Source: JAHTBL01 sp038532735 (GTDB lineage: Bacteria; Pseudomonadota; Alphaproteobacteria; Rhodobacterales; Rhodobacteraceae). Taken from it: a DNA stretch of 64,000 nt. A model generated the notes under the pieces. The model had not been told where the DNA came from. It saw nothing but the letters and a program-made list of their open reading frames with translations, and searched no databases. Both the position numbers and the translations under genes were made by a program. This document shows, in pieces, positions 50,841 through 60,077 of the stretch. Location of the stretch: contig JBCBAC010000008.1 of assembly GCA_038532735.1 (NCBI GenBank), positions 58,207-122,206 of the forward strand. Direction: 5' to 3'. Numbering within the stretch: position 1 is the first letter of the stretch; every line of letters begins with the position of its first letter.

Positions 50841-51860
50841 TCAACCAAAGAGATCATCCTGCCCCTTGGGCGCCTCCAGCCCCAGATGCGTCCAGGCCCG
50901 CTGGGCCAGCATCCGCCCTCGCGGGGTACGCTGGATCAGGCCTTGTTGCAGCAAGTAAGGCTCAATCACCTCTTCCAGTGCGTCGCGGCTTTCAGAAAGT
51001 GCGGCTGACATGGTCTCGATCCCGACAGGGCCACCCTGATAATGCTCGGCGATCAGCCGCAGATATCGCCGGTCCGCGCCGTCGAGCCCTAGATGATCCA
51101 CGCCCAGCCGGGTCAGCGCGTTGTCCGCGATTGCCTGCCCGATGCGCCCATCGCCTTCGACCAGCGCGAAATCGACCACGCGGCGCAACAACCGCCCGGC
51201 GATCCGAGGTGTGCCGCGCGCGCGTTTGGCAATCTCGCGAGCGCCTTCGTCTTCGATAGGCACTCCTAGAAGGCGTGCGCCACGGGTGACGATCTCGTGC
51301 AGCTCCTCGACCGTGTAAAACTGAAGCCGCGTAGGGATGCCGAACCGGTCGCGTAGGGGCGTGGTCAGCAGACCTAACCGTGTCGTGGCGCCCACAAGTG
51401 TAAAAGGCTGCAGCTCGATCCGAACGGTGCGCGCCGCCGGGCCTTCACCGATTACCAGATCCAGCTCGAAATCCTCCAGCGCGGGGTAGAGGACTTCTTC
51501 CACCACGGGGTTCAGCCGGTGAATTTCGTCGATGAACAGCACATCGCGCGCTTCGAGATTGGTTAAGATCGCCGCCAAATCGCCCGCCTTGGCCAGCACG
51601 GGGCCAGAGGTCATGCGGAAATTAACCCCCAGCTCCCGCGCCATGATCTGCGCGAGCGTCGTCTTTCCCAGACCGGGGGGGCCGTGAAAGAGCGTGTGAT
51701 CCATCGCCTCCCCGCGCTGGCGGGCCGACTGGATGAAGACCGACAGGTTCGCGCGGGCCTCGGCCTGACCGATGAATTCGTCCAAGGCCTGCGGGCGCAA
51801 CGCGCGGTCCGCGTCCTCTGCCTGCCGCTCGGGGCGCAAGGTGGGGTCTGGTTCCGACAT
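50841..51860 (-). CDS. ruvB: Holliday junction branch migration helicase RuvB
   Basis: 339 residues. Walker A GPPGLGKTT (60-68), Walker B LFIDEIHRLN, sensor GATTRLGLLTTPLRDRFG and a C-terminal winged helix (LLQQGLIQRTPRGRML) are all present. It drives branch migration with RuvA. It follows ruvA after 3 nt. Confidence 0.97.
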   Translation of the reverse strand: MSEPDPTLRPERQAEDADRALRPQALDEFIGQAEARANLSVFIQSARQRGEAMDHTLFHGPPGLGKTTLAQIMARELGVNFRMTSGPVLAKAGDLAAILTNLEARDVLFIDEIHRLNPVVEEVLYPALEDFELDLVIGEGPAARTVRIELQPFTLVGATTRLGLLTTPLRDRFGIPTRLQFYTVEELHEIVTRGARLLGVPIEDEGAREIAKRARGTPRIAGRLLRRVVDFALVEGDGRIGQAIADNALTRLGVDHLGLDGADRRYLRLIAEHYQGGPVGIETMSAALSESRDALEEVIEPYLLQQGLIQRTPRGRMLAQRAWTHLGLEAPKGQDDLFG

Positions 51861-51863
51861 GCC

Positions 51864-52514
51864 CTACCCTTTCGGCGCCAGCAGCTTGAGCGCTGCTTTG
51901 ATCAGCGTGGTCGTATCCGCTGACGGATCAGCCCCCGCGGCTTCGGCCACTGCGCTCGCGGCCTCGCCGGGCGCATAGCCGAGATTGCCCAGCGCAGAGA
52001 GCGCTTCTGATTGCGCAGCGCCAGAGGCTGCGACGACCGGCGTCTCGATGACCTCAACGACCTCATTGTCCGTCTCGGACAGTGCGGGGGTCGCGCCGCC
52101 CATGGCCATCACAGTAGGCGCTTTGTCCTTCAACTCGATCACCACGCGCTGTGCGGTTTTCGGGCCGATGCCCTTGGCGGCTTTCACCGCGTTCCAGTCG
52201 CCCAGCGCAATCGCGCGGCTGACGCCGTCAGGGCCGAGCGTGCCAAGAATTGCCATCGACGCTTTTGCGCCGATCCCCTGAACCGACATCAGCAAGCGAT
52301 GCCATTCCTTCTCGACGAGTGATGTAAAGCCGAAGAGCTGCAACAGATCCTCGCGCACCAGCAAGTCGGTATAGAGCGCCACCGCCTCACCCACGCCGGG
52401 TAGACCGGCAAGCGTGCGGTCGTTGCAATAGACCATATAGCCAACGCCACGCACGTCGATCAGCACGTGATCCGCGCCGCGATAATCGATCCGGCCTGAC
52501 AGCTTGCCGATCAT
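51864..52514 (-). CDS. ruvA: Holliday junction DNA-binding protein RuvA
   Basis: 216 residues. The N-terminal OB fold begins MIGKLSGRIDY; two helix-hairpin-helix motifs are seen in LMSVQGIGAKASMAIL and AAKGIGPKTAQRVVIELKDK; the C-terminal domain III (ALSALGNLGYAPGEAASAVA) contacts RuvB. The start overlaps the ruvC stop by 4 nt. Confidence 0.97.
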   Translation of the reverse strand: MIGKLSGRIDYRGADHVLIDVRGVGYMVYCNDRTLAGLPGVGEAVALYTDLLVREDLLQLFGFTSLVEKEWHRLLMSVQGIGAKASMAILGTLGPDGVSRAIALGDWNAVKAAKGIGPKTAQRVVIELKDKAPTVMAMGGATPALSETDNEVVEVIETPVVAASGAAQSEALSALGNLGYAPGEAASAVAEAAGADPSADTTTLIKAALKLLAPKG

Positions 52515-53017
52515 GCGGTTGCTCGCTTCAAGGCGGCCTCCAGATGGCCTGCGGATTGGGCATGATGCGCATGACAGATCGCAATCGCCAACGCATCGGC
52601 TGCATCCGGGCCTGCAATCTCGACCCCCGGCAGCTGCAGGCGCACCATGTGATCAACCTGCCGCTTGTCCGCATGCCCGACACCCACGACGGATTTCTTC
52701 ACCGCATTGGGCGCATATTCCCCAATCGCCAGCCCGGCCTGCGCCGCGACCAGCATCGCGATTCCGCGGGCCTGCCCCAGTTTTAGGGTGCCTGCGCCGT
52801 CTTTGTTCACAAAAGTCTGCTCCACCGCAGCGGTGTCTGGCGCATGTTCGGCCAACACAGCGCTCAACGCTTGATGAAGCTGCAACAGGCGGCTGCCCAG
52901 ATCCGTCCCAGTGGAGCGGCACACGCCGTTCGCCACATGGGACATTCGCGAGCCAGAGACGTGAATCACGCCCCACCCCATGTTGCGCAAACCGGGATCA
53001 ATCCCCAAAACGCGCAT
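52511..53017 (-). CDS. ruvC: Holliday junction resolvase RuvC
   Basis: 168 residues. RNase H fold with catalytic acids in LGIDPGLRNMG (Asp 7), AAVEQTFVN and GPDAADALAIAICH. It cuts Holliday junctions as a dimer. First gene of the ruvCAB operon; the upstream 324 bp hold its promoter. Confidence 0.96.
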   Translation of the reverse strand: MRVLGIDPGLRNMGWGVIHVSGSRMSHVANGVCRSTGTDLGSRLLQLHQALSAVLAEHAPDTAAVEQTFVNKDGAGTLKLGQARGIAMLVAAQAGLAIGEYAPNAVKKSVVGVGHADKRQVDHMVRLQLPGVEIAGPDAADALAIAICHAHHAQSAGHLEAALKRATA

Positions 53018-53341
53018 GCTCGGCCCCTGCTATTGTTGCTTTTGTGACGCAGTAGCACGAAAGGCGAACACAGGCCAAGAACGAATACTGTGCGCAATTT
53101 GAAAGACCCGAACCGAATTGGCGCTGAAAAGAGGTCGTTTTCGCCTTCCCCAAGTCTGAAAACGACATTTTGCGACCCCGATTTTTGTATTTGTGAACAA
53201 GGTGTTAACGCGCATTCGAGCTATGCAATTCCAGCATGACACCCATGCGATTTTAGCAGCTTGTGCGCGCAGAAAAACGCTCCTACCTGCCGTTTCAAGA
53301 ACACAAAAACGCAACGCCAAATTTCTGGAAGGACATCGAAA
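53018..53341. promoter_or_regulatory. 324-bp divergent region between ruvC and the DUF1127 gene
   Basis: It must hold divergent promoters. A perfect 9-bp inverted repeat GTCGTTTTC / GAAAACGAC (53134-53142 and 53158-53166, 15-nt spacer) stands near the middle. No LexA-like GTTC-N7-GTTC or GAAC-N7-GAAC box was found by eye. Translated frames show nothing protein-like. Confidence 0.5.
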
Positions 53342-53554
53342 ATGGCCGCATTTGACACGACCCGCCCGCTGGCCGCCTCCCCTGCTGTTGCAGGCGGCTT
53401 CATGAAGCGCATCTATGATGTGTATGGCATGATTGCCGCATGGAACGATGCCCGCGTGACCCGCAAAAGCCTGTCCAAACTCACCGCTCGTGAGCTGGAA
53501 GATATCGGTCTGAGCCTTGCGGATGTCGACAACATGAAATTCCACCGTCGCTAA
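53342..53554 (+). CDS. DUF1127 domain small protein
   Basis: 70 residues. The C-terminal half is the DUF1127 motif (AAWNDARVTRKSLSKLTAREL, EDIGLSLADVDN). Arginine-rich proteins of this type have been tied to phosphate and carbon metabolism and to RNA handling in some alphaproteobacteria. The start has GGAAGGA upstream, and a strong terminator follows, so it is probably a single-gene unit. Confidence 0.9.
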   Translation: MAAFDTTRPLAASPAVAGGFMKRIYDVYGMIAAWNDARVTRKSLSKLTARELEDIGLSLADVDNMKFHRR

Positions 53555-53586
53555 GACGCGGAAAATTACAATTTAGAACGTCAAAG

Positions 53587-53615
53587 GCCGCGCGGATGTC
53601 CTGCGCGGCTTTTTT
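53587..53615 (+). terminator. Intrinsic terminator of the DUF1127 gene
   Basis: A 7-bp GC stem (GCCGCGC / GCGCGGC, 53587-53593 and 53603-53609) is followed by six T residues. Confidence 0.9.
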
Positions 53616-53633
53616 CATGGGGATCGCCAAAGA

Positions 53634-53975
53634 TCAGAAAAAGAGGCGATACGTGTCCAGCAACCAGATCGAGATCGGATCGGGCTTCATCAAAGCAGCA
53701 CCAGCCTGTTCGACCAAGGTGCCCAGCGACAGCTTCTCGACCCGCTCCAGATAGGTGATGGAGCCCAGATAACCGAGCAGAAACGCCTTGAAGATAAAGA
53801 AGGCGCTGACCATCAGGAACAGACCCTTGATCGGCACATGAATACGGCCACGCCGGGGGCGGGCGATGATCAGTCCGTCATGGTTGACCGAGTGCACAAC
53901 GCCCCCCGCCATCCTACGGTGTTTGCGTTGCAGACTGCGCACCCTGTCATCGAATTGGAGATGGGACTCTCCCAT
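53634..53975 (-). CDS. Small membrane protein of unknown function
   Basis: 113 residues. A basic N-terminal part (DDRVRSLQRKHRRMAGGVV, then SVNHDGLIIARPRRGRIHVP) leads to one hydrophobic segment (GLFLMVSAFFIFKAFLLGYLG), a helix, and the end SIWLLDTYRLFF. I do not recognise the family. The ATG has GGAGG five bases upstream. It converges with the DUF1127 gene and lies downstream of prmA's stop region. Confidence 0.75.
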   Translation of the reverse strand: MGESHLQFDDRVRSLQRKHRRMAGGVVHSVNHDGLIIARPRRGRIHVPIKGLFLMVSAFFIFKAFLLGYLGSITYLERVEKLSLGTLVEQAGAALMKPDPISIWLLDTYRLFF

Positions 53976-54071
53976 GGCAGCCTCCGTTAATGCCAAAAAA
54001 TATGGGCTGTGGTTAAACCCGAAGAATCTGGCAAAAATGGGGCAAAATCCTAAAACTTGTCTCAATTCAGG

Positions 54072-54950
54072 TTAATTCGGGGGCCTTTTGCGGAGAAGAA
54101 GGGTGCTCCAATCACCAATCTGCTGGTGATCGATCAGATTGTATCCGTTTTCTTTATAAACTACGGCGACCTCATCAGCCTGTTCGTTCAAGAGACCTGA
54201 GAGAATGGCGTGGCCGTCCGGCGCGGTCACCAGCGCCAGATCGGGGGCAAGCGCGATCAGCGGGCCTTTGAGGATGTTGGCAAAGACCAGATCATACGGC
54301 GCGCGGGCGGTAATCTCAGGATGATCGGTGCCGGTGGCTTCAAGGCAAAGCACGCGCCCCTCCAGCCCATTGGCGCGCATGTTGGCCTCTGCCACCTCGA
54401 CTGCAACGGCGTCGATATCGCTGGCCACGACCTCGTGGTCCCAGATGCGCGCGGCAGCCATGGCAAGCACCGCCGTGCCGCAACCTACATCGAGGGTGGA
54501 ACCGACAGGCACGCCCTCCTCCACCAGCTTGTCGAGCGCCAGAAGGCAGCCCAGCGTGGTGCCGTGATGGCCCGTGCCAAAGGCCATCGCCGCTTCGATC
54601 AACAAGGGCTGCGCCCCGTCGGGGACCTTATCGGCATCGTGGCTGCCATAGACAAAGAAGCGCCCTGCCGCGACCGGGGCCAGTTCACGTTTCACCTTCG
54701 CGACCCAATCGGTTTCCGGCAGCTCTGAAACGACAAAGGGTTTGGCATCAAAGGCCGCAGCCAGCACCGCAAGCGCGGCGTCATCCGGGGTCTCGACGAA
54801 ATAGCCGCCAACTTCCCAGAGGCCCGAGCCATCCTCGACCTCGAAGACCCCCACGCCCGTGGGTTCAGGCTCAAGTCGCTCCATCGCGAGGCCCAGCGCT
54901 TCAGCGGGCTCTTTTCCGGTCAGGGTCGTGAGGGCGGTAAAGGTCGGCAT
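54072..54950 (-). CDS. prmA: Ribosomal protein L11 methyltransferase
   Basis: 292 residues. An N-terminal substrate domain precedes the SAM-binding core: FGTGHHGTTLGCLLALD, TLDVGCGTAVLAMAA, VASDIDAVAVEVAEANM and the catalytic-site VFANILKGPL. It methylates L11. The ATG follows 7 nt after the MFS stop; the earlier in-frame ATG is inside the MFS gene. Confidence 0.94.
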   Translation of the reverse strand: MPTFTALTTLTGKEPAEALGLAMERLEPEPTGVGVFEVEDGSGLWEVGGYFVETPDDAALAVLAAAFDAKPFVVSELPETDWVAKVKRELAPVAAGRFFVYGSHDADKVPDGAQPLLIEAAMAFGTGHHGTTLGCLLALDKLVEEGVPVGSTLDVGCGTAVLAMAAARIWDHEVVASDIDAVAVEVAEANMRANGLEGRVLCLEATGTDHPEITARAPYDLVFANILKGPLIALAPDLALVTAPDGHAILSGLLNEQADEVAVVYKENGYNLIDHQQIGDWSTLLLRKRPPN

Positions 54951-54957
54951 GTCGGTC

Positions 54958-56199
54958 CTATTCGGCAGGCAGGCCCATGGGGCGCGAAAAGATCGTCTCA
55001 TTCCCCGGCTCGGGATGGCGGGGGATCATAAGTGCGAGGATTAGCGACACACCTGCCATGCACGCGGCAAGAAGGAACACCGCAGAGGGCGAGGTCAGCC
55101 ATAGATAGCCAAGCAATGCAGGCAAAAACACCGCTGCGATATGGTTGATCGTGAAGGCGACGGCGGCGGTGGGCGCGATGTCACCGGGCTCAGCGATCTT
55201 CTGAAAATAGGTTTTCAGCGCGAGGGCCAGCGCAAAGAAGATGTGGTTGATCACATAGAGCGCAGCCCCGACAAGGACGCCCCAGCCGAACCAGTAAATC
55301 CCGCCATAAGCAAGGAAGACGCAAAGCAGGCCCGCATACTCGAAAACAAGCGCGTTCCGCTCTCCAAACCGCGCGACGATGCGGCCCAGCACCGGCGCGA
55401 AAACCATGTTGGCGACGAGCGTGATCAGAAAGAGTGAGGTGATCTGATCCACCTCGAACTCGAAGCGTTCAACCATCATAAACGCGGCAAAGACGACAAA
55501 GATTTGCCGCCGCGCGCCCGCCATGAATTGCAGCGCGTAATAAAGCCAGTAGCGCTTGCGCAGCACCATCTTCTTGGTCTGCGGATTGGGCGCCTCGAAC
55601 TGCGGATAGGCCAGAAATGCGAACAGCGCCATCGCCGCCGTGATCCCGCCTGCCACCATGTAGACCATGTTGTAGGACAGATCGAAGGCGCGCCATGTCA
55701 ACACGATGCAGACATAGGCCACGAAGGTCGCCGCCGAGCCTGCCGCGATCAACCAGCCCAGCGTCTGCGGCGCGCGCTTTTTGTCGATCCATTGCAGCTG
55801 CAGGCTTTGGTTGACGGTCTCGTAATAGTGAAACCCGATGGAGCTGAGCATCGTGATTGTCAGGATGCCGCCCATTGACGGGAAATAGGCAGTTAGCGCG
55901 GTGGCGACGCCCAGCAACAGCAAGGACACAACGCCCAGGATCTGCTCTCGCATGACCATGATGATGGCGATGACGCCGATCGCGAAGAAGCCGGGGATCT
56001 CCCGCACAGTGTGCAGCCAGCCGATGTCAGAGCCGTCAAAGCCCGCCGCCTCGATCACGAAGTTATTGAGCAGCGCGGACCACGTGGCAAAGGCGATGGG
56101 CATCGCGGCTGACATCAAAAACAGCAGCGCAATCGGGCGACGCCAGAGCGGTAGATGCCGGGCGTCCTCAAGGGGAAGAATATTCGGGTGCAGCTTCAT
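54958..56199 (-). CDS. MFS-type transporter
   Basis: 413 residues with about twelve hydrophobic spans and a short cytoplasmic loop in the middle (PQFEAPNPQTKKMVLRKRYW). Family-type segments are present (WLIAAGSAATFVAYVCIV, GAALYVINHIFFALALALK), but the substrate cannot be told from sequence. No adjacent regulator. It is followed by prmA, likely by read-through. Confidence 0.82.
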   Translation of the reverse strand: MKLHPNILPLEDARHLPLWRRPIALLFLMSAAMPIAFATWSALLNNFVIEAAGFDGSDIGWLHTVREIPGFFAIGVIAIIMVMREQILGVVSLLLLGVATALTAYFPSMGGILTITMLSSIGFHYYETVNQSLQLQWIDKKRAPQTLGWLIAAGSAATFVAYVCIVLTWRAFDLSYNMVYMVAGGITAAMALFAFLAYPQFEAPNPQTKKMVLRKRYWLYYALQFMAGARRQIFVVFAAFMMVERFEFEVDQITSLFLITLVANMVFAPVLGRIVARFGERNALVFEYAGLLCVFLAYGGIYWFGWGVLVGAALYVINHIFFALALALKTYFQKIAEPGDIAPTAAVAFTINHIAAVFLPALLGYLWLTSPSAVFLLAACMAGVSLILALMIPRHPEPGNETIFSRPMGLPAE

Positions 56200-56390
56200 G
56201 GCGCGGGTCTACGCCTGCACGCAGCCCTTGGCGAGAAAAAAATCAGACGTGTCTTTACAAATAAATATACACGTATAGGTTGTAATTCTCCTAACGCGTT
56301 AGCGTTGCCACTCACACCGCATATTTCGCGGTTCTCCCTAGCGTCGTGTCTGTCCCCCAGTCAGGCACGACGCGACACCTTTCTGAAACG
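56200..56390. promoter_or_regulatory. Upstream region of the MFS gene with palindromes
   Basis: 191 bp downstream of priA. It includes an AT-rich stretch (AAATAAATATACACGTATA near 56260) and a perfect 12-bp palindrome CTAACGCGTTAG at 56291-56302, nested with AACGC-GTTA-GCGTT. It could be an operator, but no regulator can be assigned. Confidence 0.35.
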
Positions 56391-58610
56391 TCAGTAAAAA
56401 CTCTGCGGGTCGATATCGATCGACAGGCGCACGTTGTTTGGGATTTTGAACTGCGCCACCCATTTTTGCAGCGCGCTTTGCAGCGGCGCGCCTTTCTCGG
56501 CCTTTACCAAAAGTCGCACCCTGTGGCGTCCCCTGATCCGTGCGATGGGGGCCGCGGCGGGCCCGAAGACCTGCGCACCAATGGCTTGCAGCGGCTTGAT
56601 CTCCCGCGCCATGGCGCCGCCCAGATCGAAGACCTCCTGAACGTGGGGGCTGCTCAGAACGATCCCCGCCATGCGCCCGTAAGGCGGCACGCCCACATGG
56701 CTCCGCTCGCGTGCTTCGGCCTGCCAGAAGCCTTCCTCGTCCCCCGACAGGATCGCGCGGATCACCGGGTGTTCGGGCTGATAGGTTTGCAGGAGCGCGG
56801 TGCCTTTCTTCTCGGCCCGTCCGGCACGTCCTGCCACCTGCCGCATGAGCTGGAACGTGCGTTCGGCCGCGCGCAGGTCAGAGCCTTGCAGGCCCAGATC
56901 GGCATCAATCACACCCACCAGCGTGAGAAGCGGGAAATTATGGCCTTTCGCGACCAGTTGCGTGCCGATGATGATGTCGGCCTCGCCTTCCGCGATCAGC
57001 TCTATCTGCGCTTTCAACGCGCGAGCCGAGCCGAAGAGGTCCGACGACAACACGGCCACCCGCGCGTCGGGAAAAAGCTCTTTCGTTTCCTCGGCCAAGC
57101 GTTCGACACCCGGCCCGACAGGGGCTAGCTTGCCCTCAACCTCGCAGGCGGGGCACGCATCCGGCATCGGTTTCGTCTCGCCGCATTGGTGGCACATGAG
57201 GCGTTTGAGGAAGCGGTGCTCTACCATCCGCGCGTCGCAGTGATCACAACCGATCTGATGGCCGCAGGCGCGGCAGATCGTGACCGGCGCATAGCCGCGG
57301 CGGTTGATGAAAAGGAGGGCTTGCTCGCCCGCTTCCACTCGGGCGGTCACTTCGCGCTGCAGCGTCGGCGAAATCCACCGGGTGCCGGGCAGGTTCTCCA
57401 ACCGCATGTCGAGTGCGCGCATGTCGGGCATCACGGCCTCCCCGAAGCGAGAGGTGAGTTCGAGCTTGGTATACTTACCCGCTTCCGCATTCGCCCAGCT
57501 TTCCAGCGACGGCGTGGCCGAGGCCAGCACGACATGCGCGCCGCAGATGGAGGCGCGCAGCACCGCCATATCGCGCGCATTATAGAGGACCCCGTCTTCT
57601 TGCTTGTAGGACGTGTCATGCTCCTCATCGACGACGACAAGCCCCAAATCACGGTAAGGCAGGAACAAAGCCGAGCGCGCGCCCACGACCAGTTGCGCGC
57701 CGCCCTGGCCGACCATTTTCCAGGCGCGGCGACGTTCGGTCATGGTCACGCCCGAATGCCATTCGGCGGGTTTTGCGCCAAAGCGCGCCTCGACGCGGGT
57801 CAGGAATTCGGCGGTCAGCGCGATTTCGGGGAGCAGGACGAGCGCTTGGCGGCCTTGCTTGAGGCATTCGGCGACGGCTTCCAGATAGACCTCGGTCTTG
57901 CCCGACCCGGTCACACCTTTCAGCAACGTCGTGCCGTAGACCCCTGCACCAACCGCCGCTTTCAGCGCATCCACACCCGCGGCCTGATCCGCTGTCAGAT
58001 CCTTCCCCGGCAGACCCGGGTCCAGCATCGGATACGGCGTGTCGCGCGGTGCGTCCTCCTCCCGCACGGCGCCTTGCGCCACGAGGCCCTTCACGACGGA
58101 GGATGTGACCCCTGCCATGTCCGACAGCTCTTTGAGCGTGAACGACAGCCCGCCATAGTCGCTAAGCACCTCAAGCACTTTCGTGCGCGCAGCCGTCACC
58201 CGATCCGGCGCACCACTTCCCATCCGATACACTTTCCGCATCGACGGCGGATCACTCAGCCCCGGCGCGCGGGTGGCCAGACGCAGCATCGCCGTCATCG
58301 GCGTCAGTGTGTAATCAGCCGCCCGGCGCAGGAAGAGCATCATCTCTTCGCGCATAGGAGCCGCCTCCAGCACCCGCGTCACGGCCCGGATTTTGGAGCG
58401 GTCATAGTCGCCCTTCCCTGACCCCCAGACGACACCCAGCACTTTGCGCGGGCCCAGCGGCACCTCGACAAACGCACCCAGAAAGCAGCCACCCTCGGGC
58501 GCTTTGTAATCCAGCAAACGGTCAAGCGGCTGCGTTGTCAGCACCCCCACCAGTTCGCCTTCTTCAAAGAATGACCGCTCGTCCACGCGCTTCTCCGCTT
58601 TGGGGTTCAC
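56391..58610 (-). CDS. priA: Primosomal replication helicase PriA
   Basis: 739 residues. N-terminal 3'-end-binding domain (to about 200); helicase core with Walker A LLKGVTGSGKTEVYLE and DEEH box VVVDEEHDTSYKQED; paired zinc motifs CRACGHQIGCDHCD and CHQCGETKPMPDACPAC inside the helicase; and VGVIDADLGLQGSDLRAAER with GRAGR. It restarts stalled forks. No primosome partner is adjacent. Confidence 0.97.
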   Translation of the reverse strand: MNPKAEKRVDERSFFEEGELVGVLTTQPLDRLLDYKAPEGGCFLGAFVEVPLGPRKVLGVVWGSGKGDYDRSKIRAVTRVLEAAPMREEMMLFLRRAADYTLTPMTAMLRLATRAPGLSDPPSMRKVYRMGSGAPDRVTAARTKVLEVLSDYGGLSFTLKELSDMAGVTSSVVKGLVAQGAVREEDAPRDTPYPMLDPGLPGKDLTADQAAGVDALKAAVGAGVYGTTLLKGVTGSGKTEVYLEAVAECLKQGRQALVLLPEIALTAEFLTRVEARFGAKPAEWHSGVTMTERRRAWKMVGQGGAQLVVGARSALFLPYRDLGLVVVDEEHDTSYKQEDGVLYNARDMAVLRASICGAHVVLASATPSLESWANAEAGKYTKLELTSRFGEAVMPDMRALDMRLENLPGTRWISPTLQREVTARVEAGEQALLFINRRGYAPVTICRACGHQIGCDHCDARMVEHRFLKRLMCHQCGETKPMPDACPACEVEGKLAPVGPGVERLAEETKELFPDARVAVLSSDLFGSARALKAQIELIAEGEADIIIGTQLVAKGHNFPLLTLVGVIDADLGLQGSDLRAAERTFQLMRQVAGRAGRAEKKGTALLQTYQPEHPVIRAILSGDEEGFWQAEARERSHVGVPPYGRMAGIVLSSPHVQEVFDLGGAMAREIKPLQAIGAQVFGPAAAPIARIRGRHRVRLLVKAEKGAPLQSALQKWVAQFKIPNNVRLSIDIDPQSFY

Positions 58611-58673
58611 CCCCGGCCCCTTATCCGCTAGGGGTTAGCGCAAACAACGCTGACCCGATGAGGACCCTTCAAG

Positions 58674-59327
58674 ATGAAGTTCTTTGTAGACACTGCCGAG
58701 ATTGATGCAATCGCCGAACTCAACGATTTGGGCATGGTGGACGGGGTCACGACGAACCCTTCGCTGATCCTGAAATCGGGGCGCGATATTCTGGAAGTGA
58801 CCAAGGAAATCTGCGATCTGGTCGAGGGCCCGGTCAGCGCCGAAGTGGTCGCGACCAAGGCCGACGAGATGATCGCTGAGGGGCGCAAGCTGGCTGAGAT
58901 CGCGGAGAATATCACCGTCAAGCTACCCCTCACTTGGGACGGGCTGAAAGCCTGCAAGGTGCTGTCGAGCGAAGGCAAAATGGTCAACGTGACGCTGTGC
59001 TTTTCGGCCAACCAAGCGCTCATCGCGGCCAAAGCCGGCGCGACCTTCATCTCGCCCTTCATCGGACGTCTGGACGATATCAACATCGACGGCATGGACC
59101 TGATCGCCGATATCCGCACGATCTACGACAATTACGGGTTCGAGACGCAGATCCTTGCCGCCTCCATCCGCAGCGTGAACCACGTTCTGGAAAGCGCGCG
59201 CATCGGGGCCGACGTGATGACCGCGCCGCCCGAGGTGATCAAAAAACTGGCAGCGCACCCGCTGACCGATAAAGGGCTGGAAACTTTCTTGGCCGATTGG
59301 GCAAAAACAGGGCAGAAAATCCTGTAA
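58674..59327 (+). CDS. Transaldolase / fructose-6-phosphate aldolase-like protein
   Basis: 217 residues, the small transaldolase subfamily. The Schiff-base lysine is Lys 83 in ENITVKLPLTWDG; the N-terminal DGVTTNPSLILKSGR and SPFIGRLDDINIDG are conserved. It is named either transaldolase or fructose-6-phosphate aldolase; the two cannot be separated by sequence alone. It is divergent from priA with 63 nt between. Confidence 0.92.
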   Translation: MKFFVDTAEIDAIAELNDLGMVDGVTTNPSLILKSGRDILEVTKEICDLVEGPVSAEVVATKADEMIAEGRKLAEIAENITVKLPLTWDGLKACKVLSSEGKMVNVTLCFSANQALIAAKAGATFISPFIGRLDDINIDGMDLIADIRTIYDNYGFETQILAASIRSVNHVLESARIGADVMTAPPEVIKKLAAHPLTDKGLETFLADWAKTGQKIL

Positions 59328-59344
59328 GGGTCTGCTATAGACCC
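59328..59344 (+). other. Small hairpin between the aldolase and DUF484 genes
   Basis: GGGTCT-GCTAT-AGACCC is a perfect 6-bp stem directly after the aldolase stop. It has no T-run, so it is more likely an mRNA stabiliser or processing point than a terminator. Confidence 0.4.
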
Positions 59345-59369
59345 TGAAAAGACCAATTCGAGGCCCGCT

Positions 59370-60077
59370 ATGAGCAGCAGCCCCCAAATCGACGAGACAC
59401 TGCGGGACAAGATCATCGCAGCGCCGGAAGTCATCCTTGAAGACCCCGACGTGATGGCTGCCCTGATCGCCGCGAACGAACGCGCGATGGGCAGCAACAT
59501 CGTCGATCTGCGCGGCATCGCGATGGAGCGGCTTGAGGCACGACTCGATCGGTTGGAAGACACGCATCGCTCTGTGATTGCCGCGGCTTACGAGAACCTT
59601 GCGGGCACCAATCAGGTGCATCGCGCGATCCTCCGGATGCTGGATCCGGTCGAATTTGAGAACTTCCTCAAGGATCTGGGCGGCGAAGTGGCCGATATCC
59701 TCCGCGTGGATTGCGTGAAACTGGTGCTGGAAAGCGTGCAGGACGAGGCAAGCCCCGTCGTGCAACGGTTGGGCGATGTGCTGTCAGTAGCCGAACCCGG
59801 CGTGATCGACCAATACATCACCATGGGCCGCAACACGCCTGTGCGGCCCGTCACCTTGCGGCAAGTCCATCCCGACGCGGATGATCTATATGGCGAAACC
59901 GGCGGTTGGATTCGCTCGGAGGCTTGTCTGAAACTGGACCTCGGCGACGGTCGCCTGCCCGGCATGCTGGCCCTCGGCGCCGAAGACCCACATCAATTCG
60001 CGCCGCAGCAAGGCACTGATCTTCTGGCCTTCTTTGCCGGCGTCTTTGAACGCGCCATGCGGCGCTGGCTGGCGTGA
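59370..60077 (+). CDS. DUF484 family (GAF-like) protein
   Basis: 235 residues. The N-terminal AAPEVILEDPDVMAALIAANER segment and a GAF-like C-terminal domain ending RAMRRWLA are typical of DUF484. The family often stands just before xerC in Proteobacteria; its molecular role is unknown. The stop overlaps the xerC start as GTGA. Confidence 0.9.
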   Translation: MSSSPQIDETLRDKIIAAPEVILEDPDVMAALIAANERAMGSNIVDLRGIAMERLEARLDRLEDTHRSVIAAAYENLAGTNQVHRAILRMLDPVEFENFLKDLGGEVADILRVDCVKLVLESVQDEASPVVQRLGDVLSVAEPGVIDQYITMGRNTPVRPVTLRQVHPDADDLYGETGGWIRSEACLKLDLGDGRLPGMLALGAEDPHQFAPQQGTDLLAFFAGVFERAMRRWLA

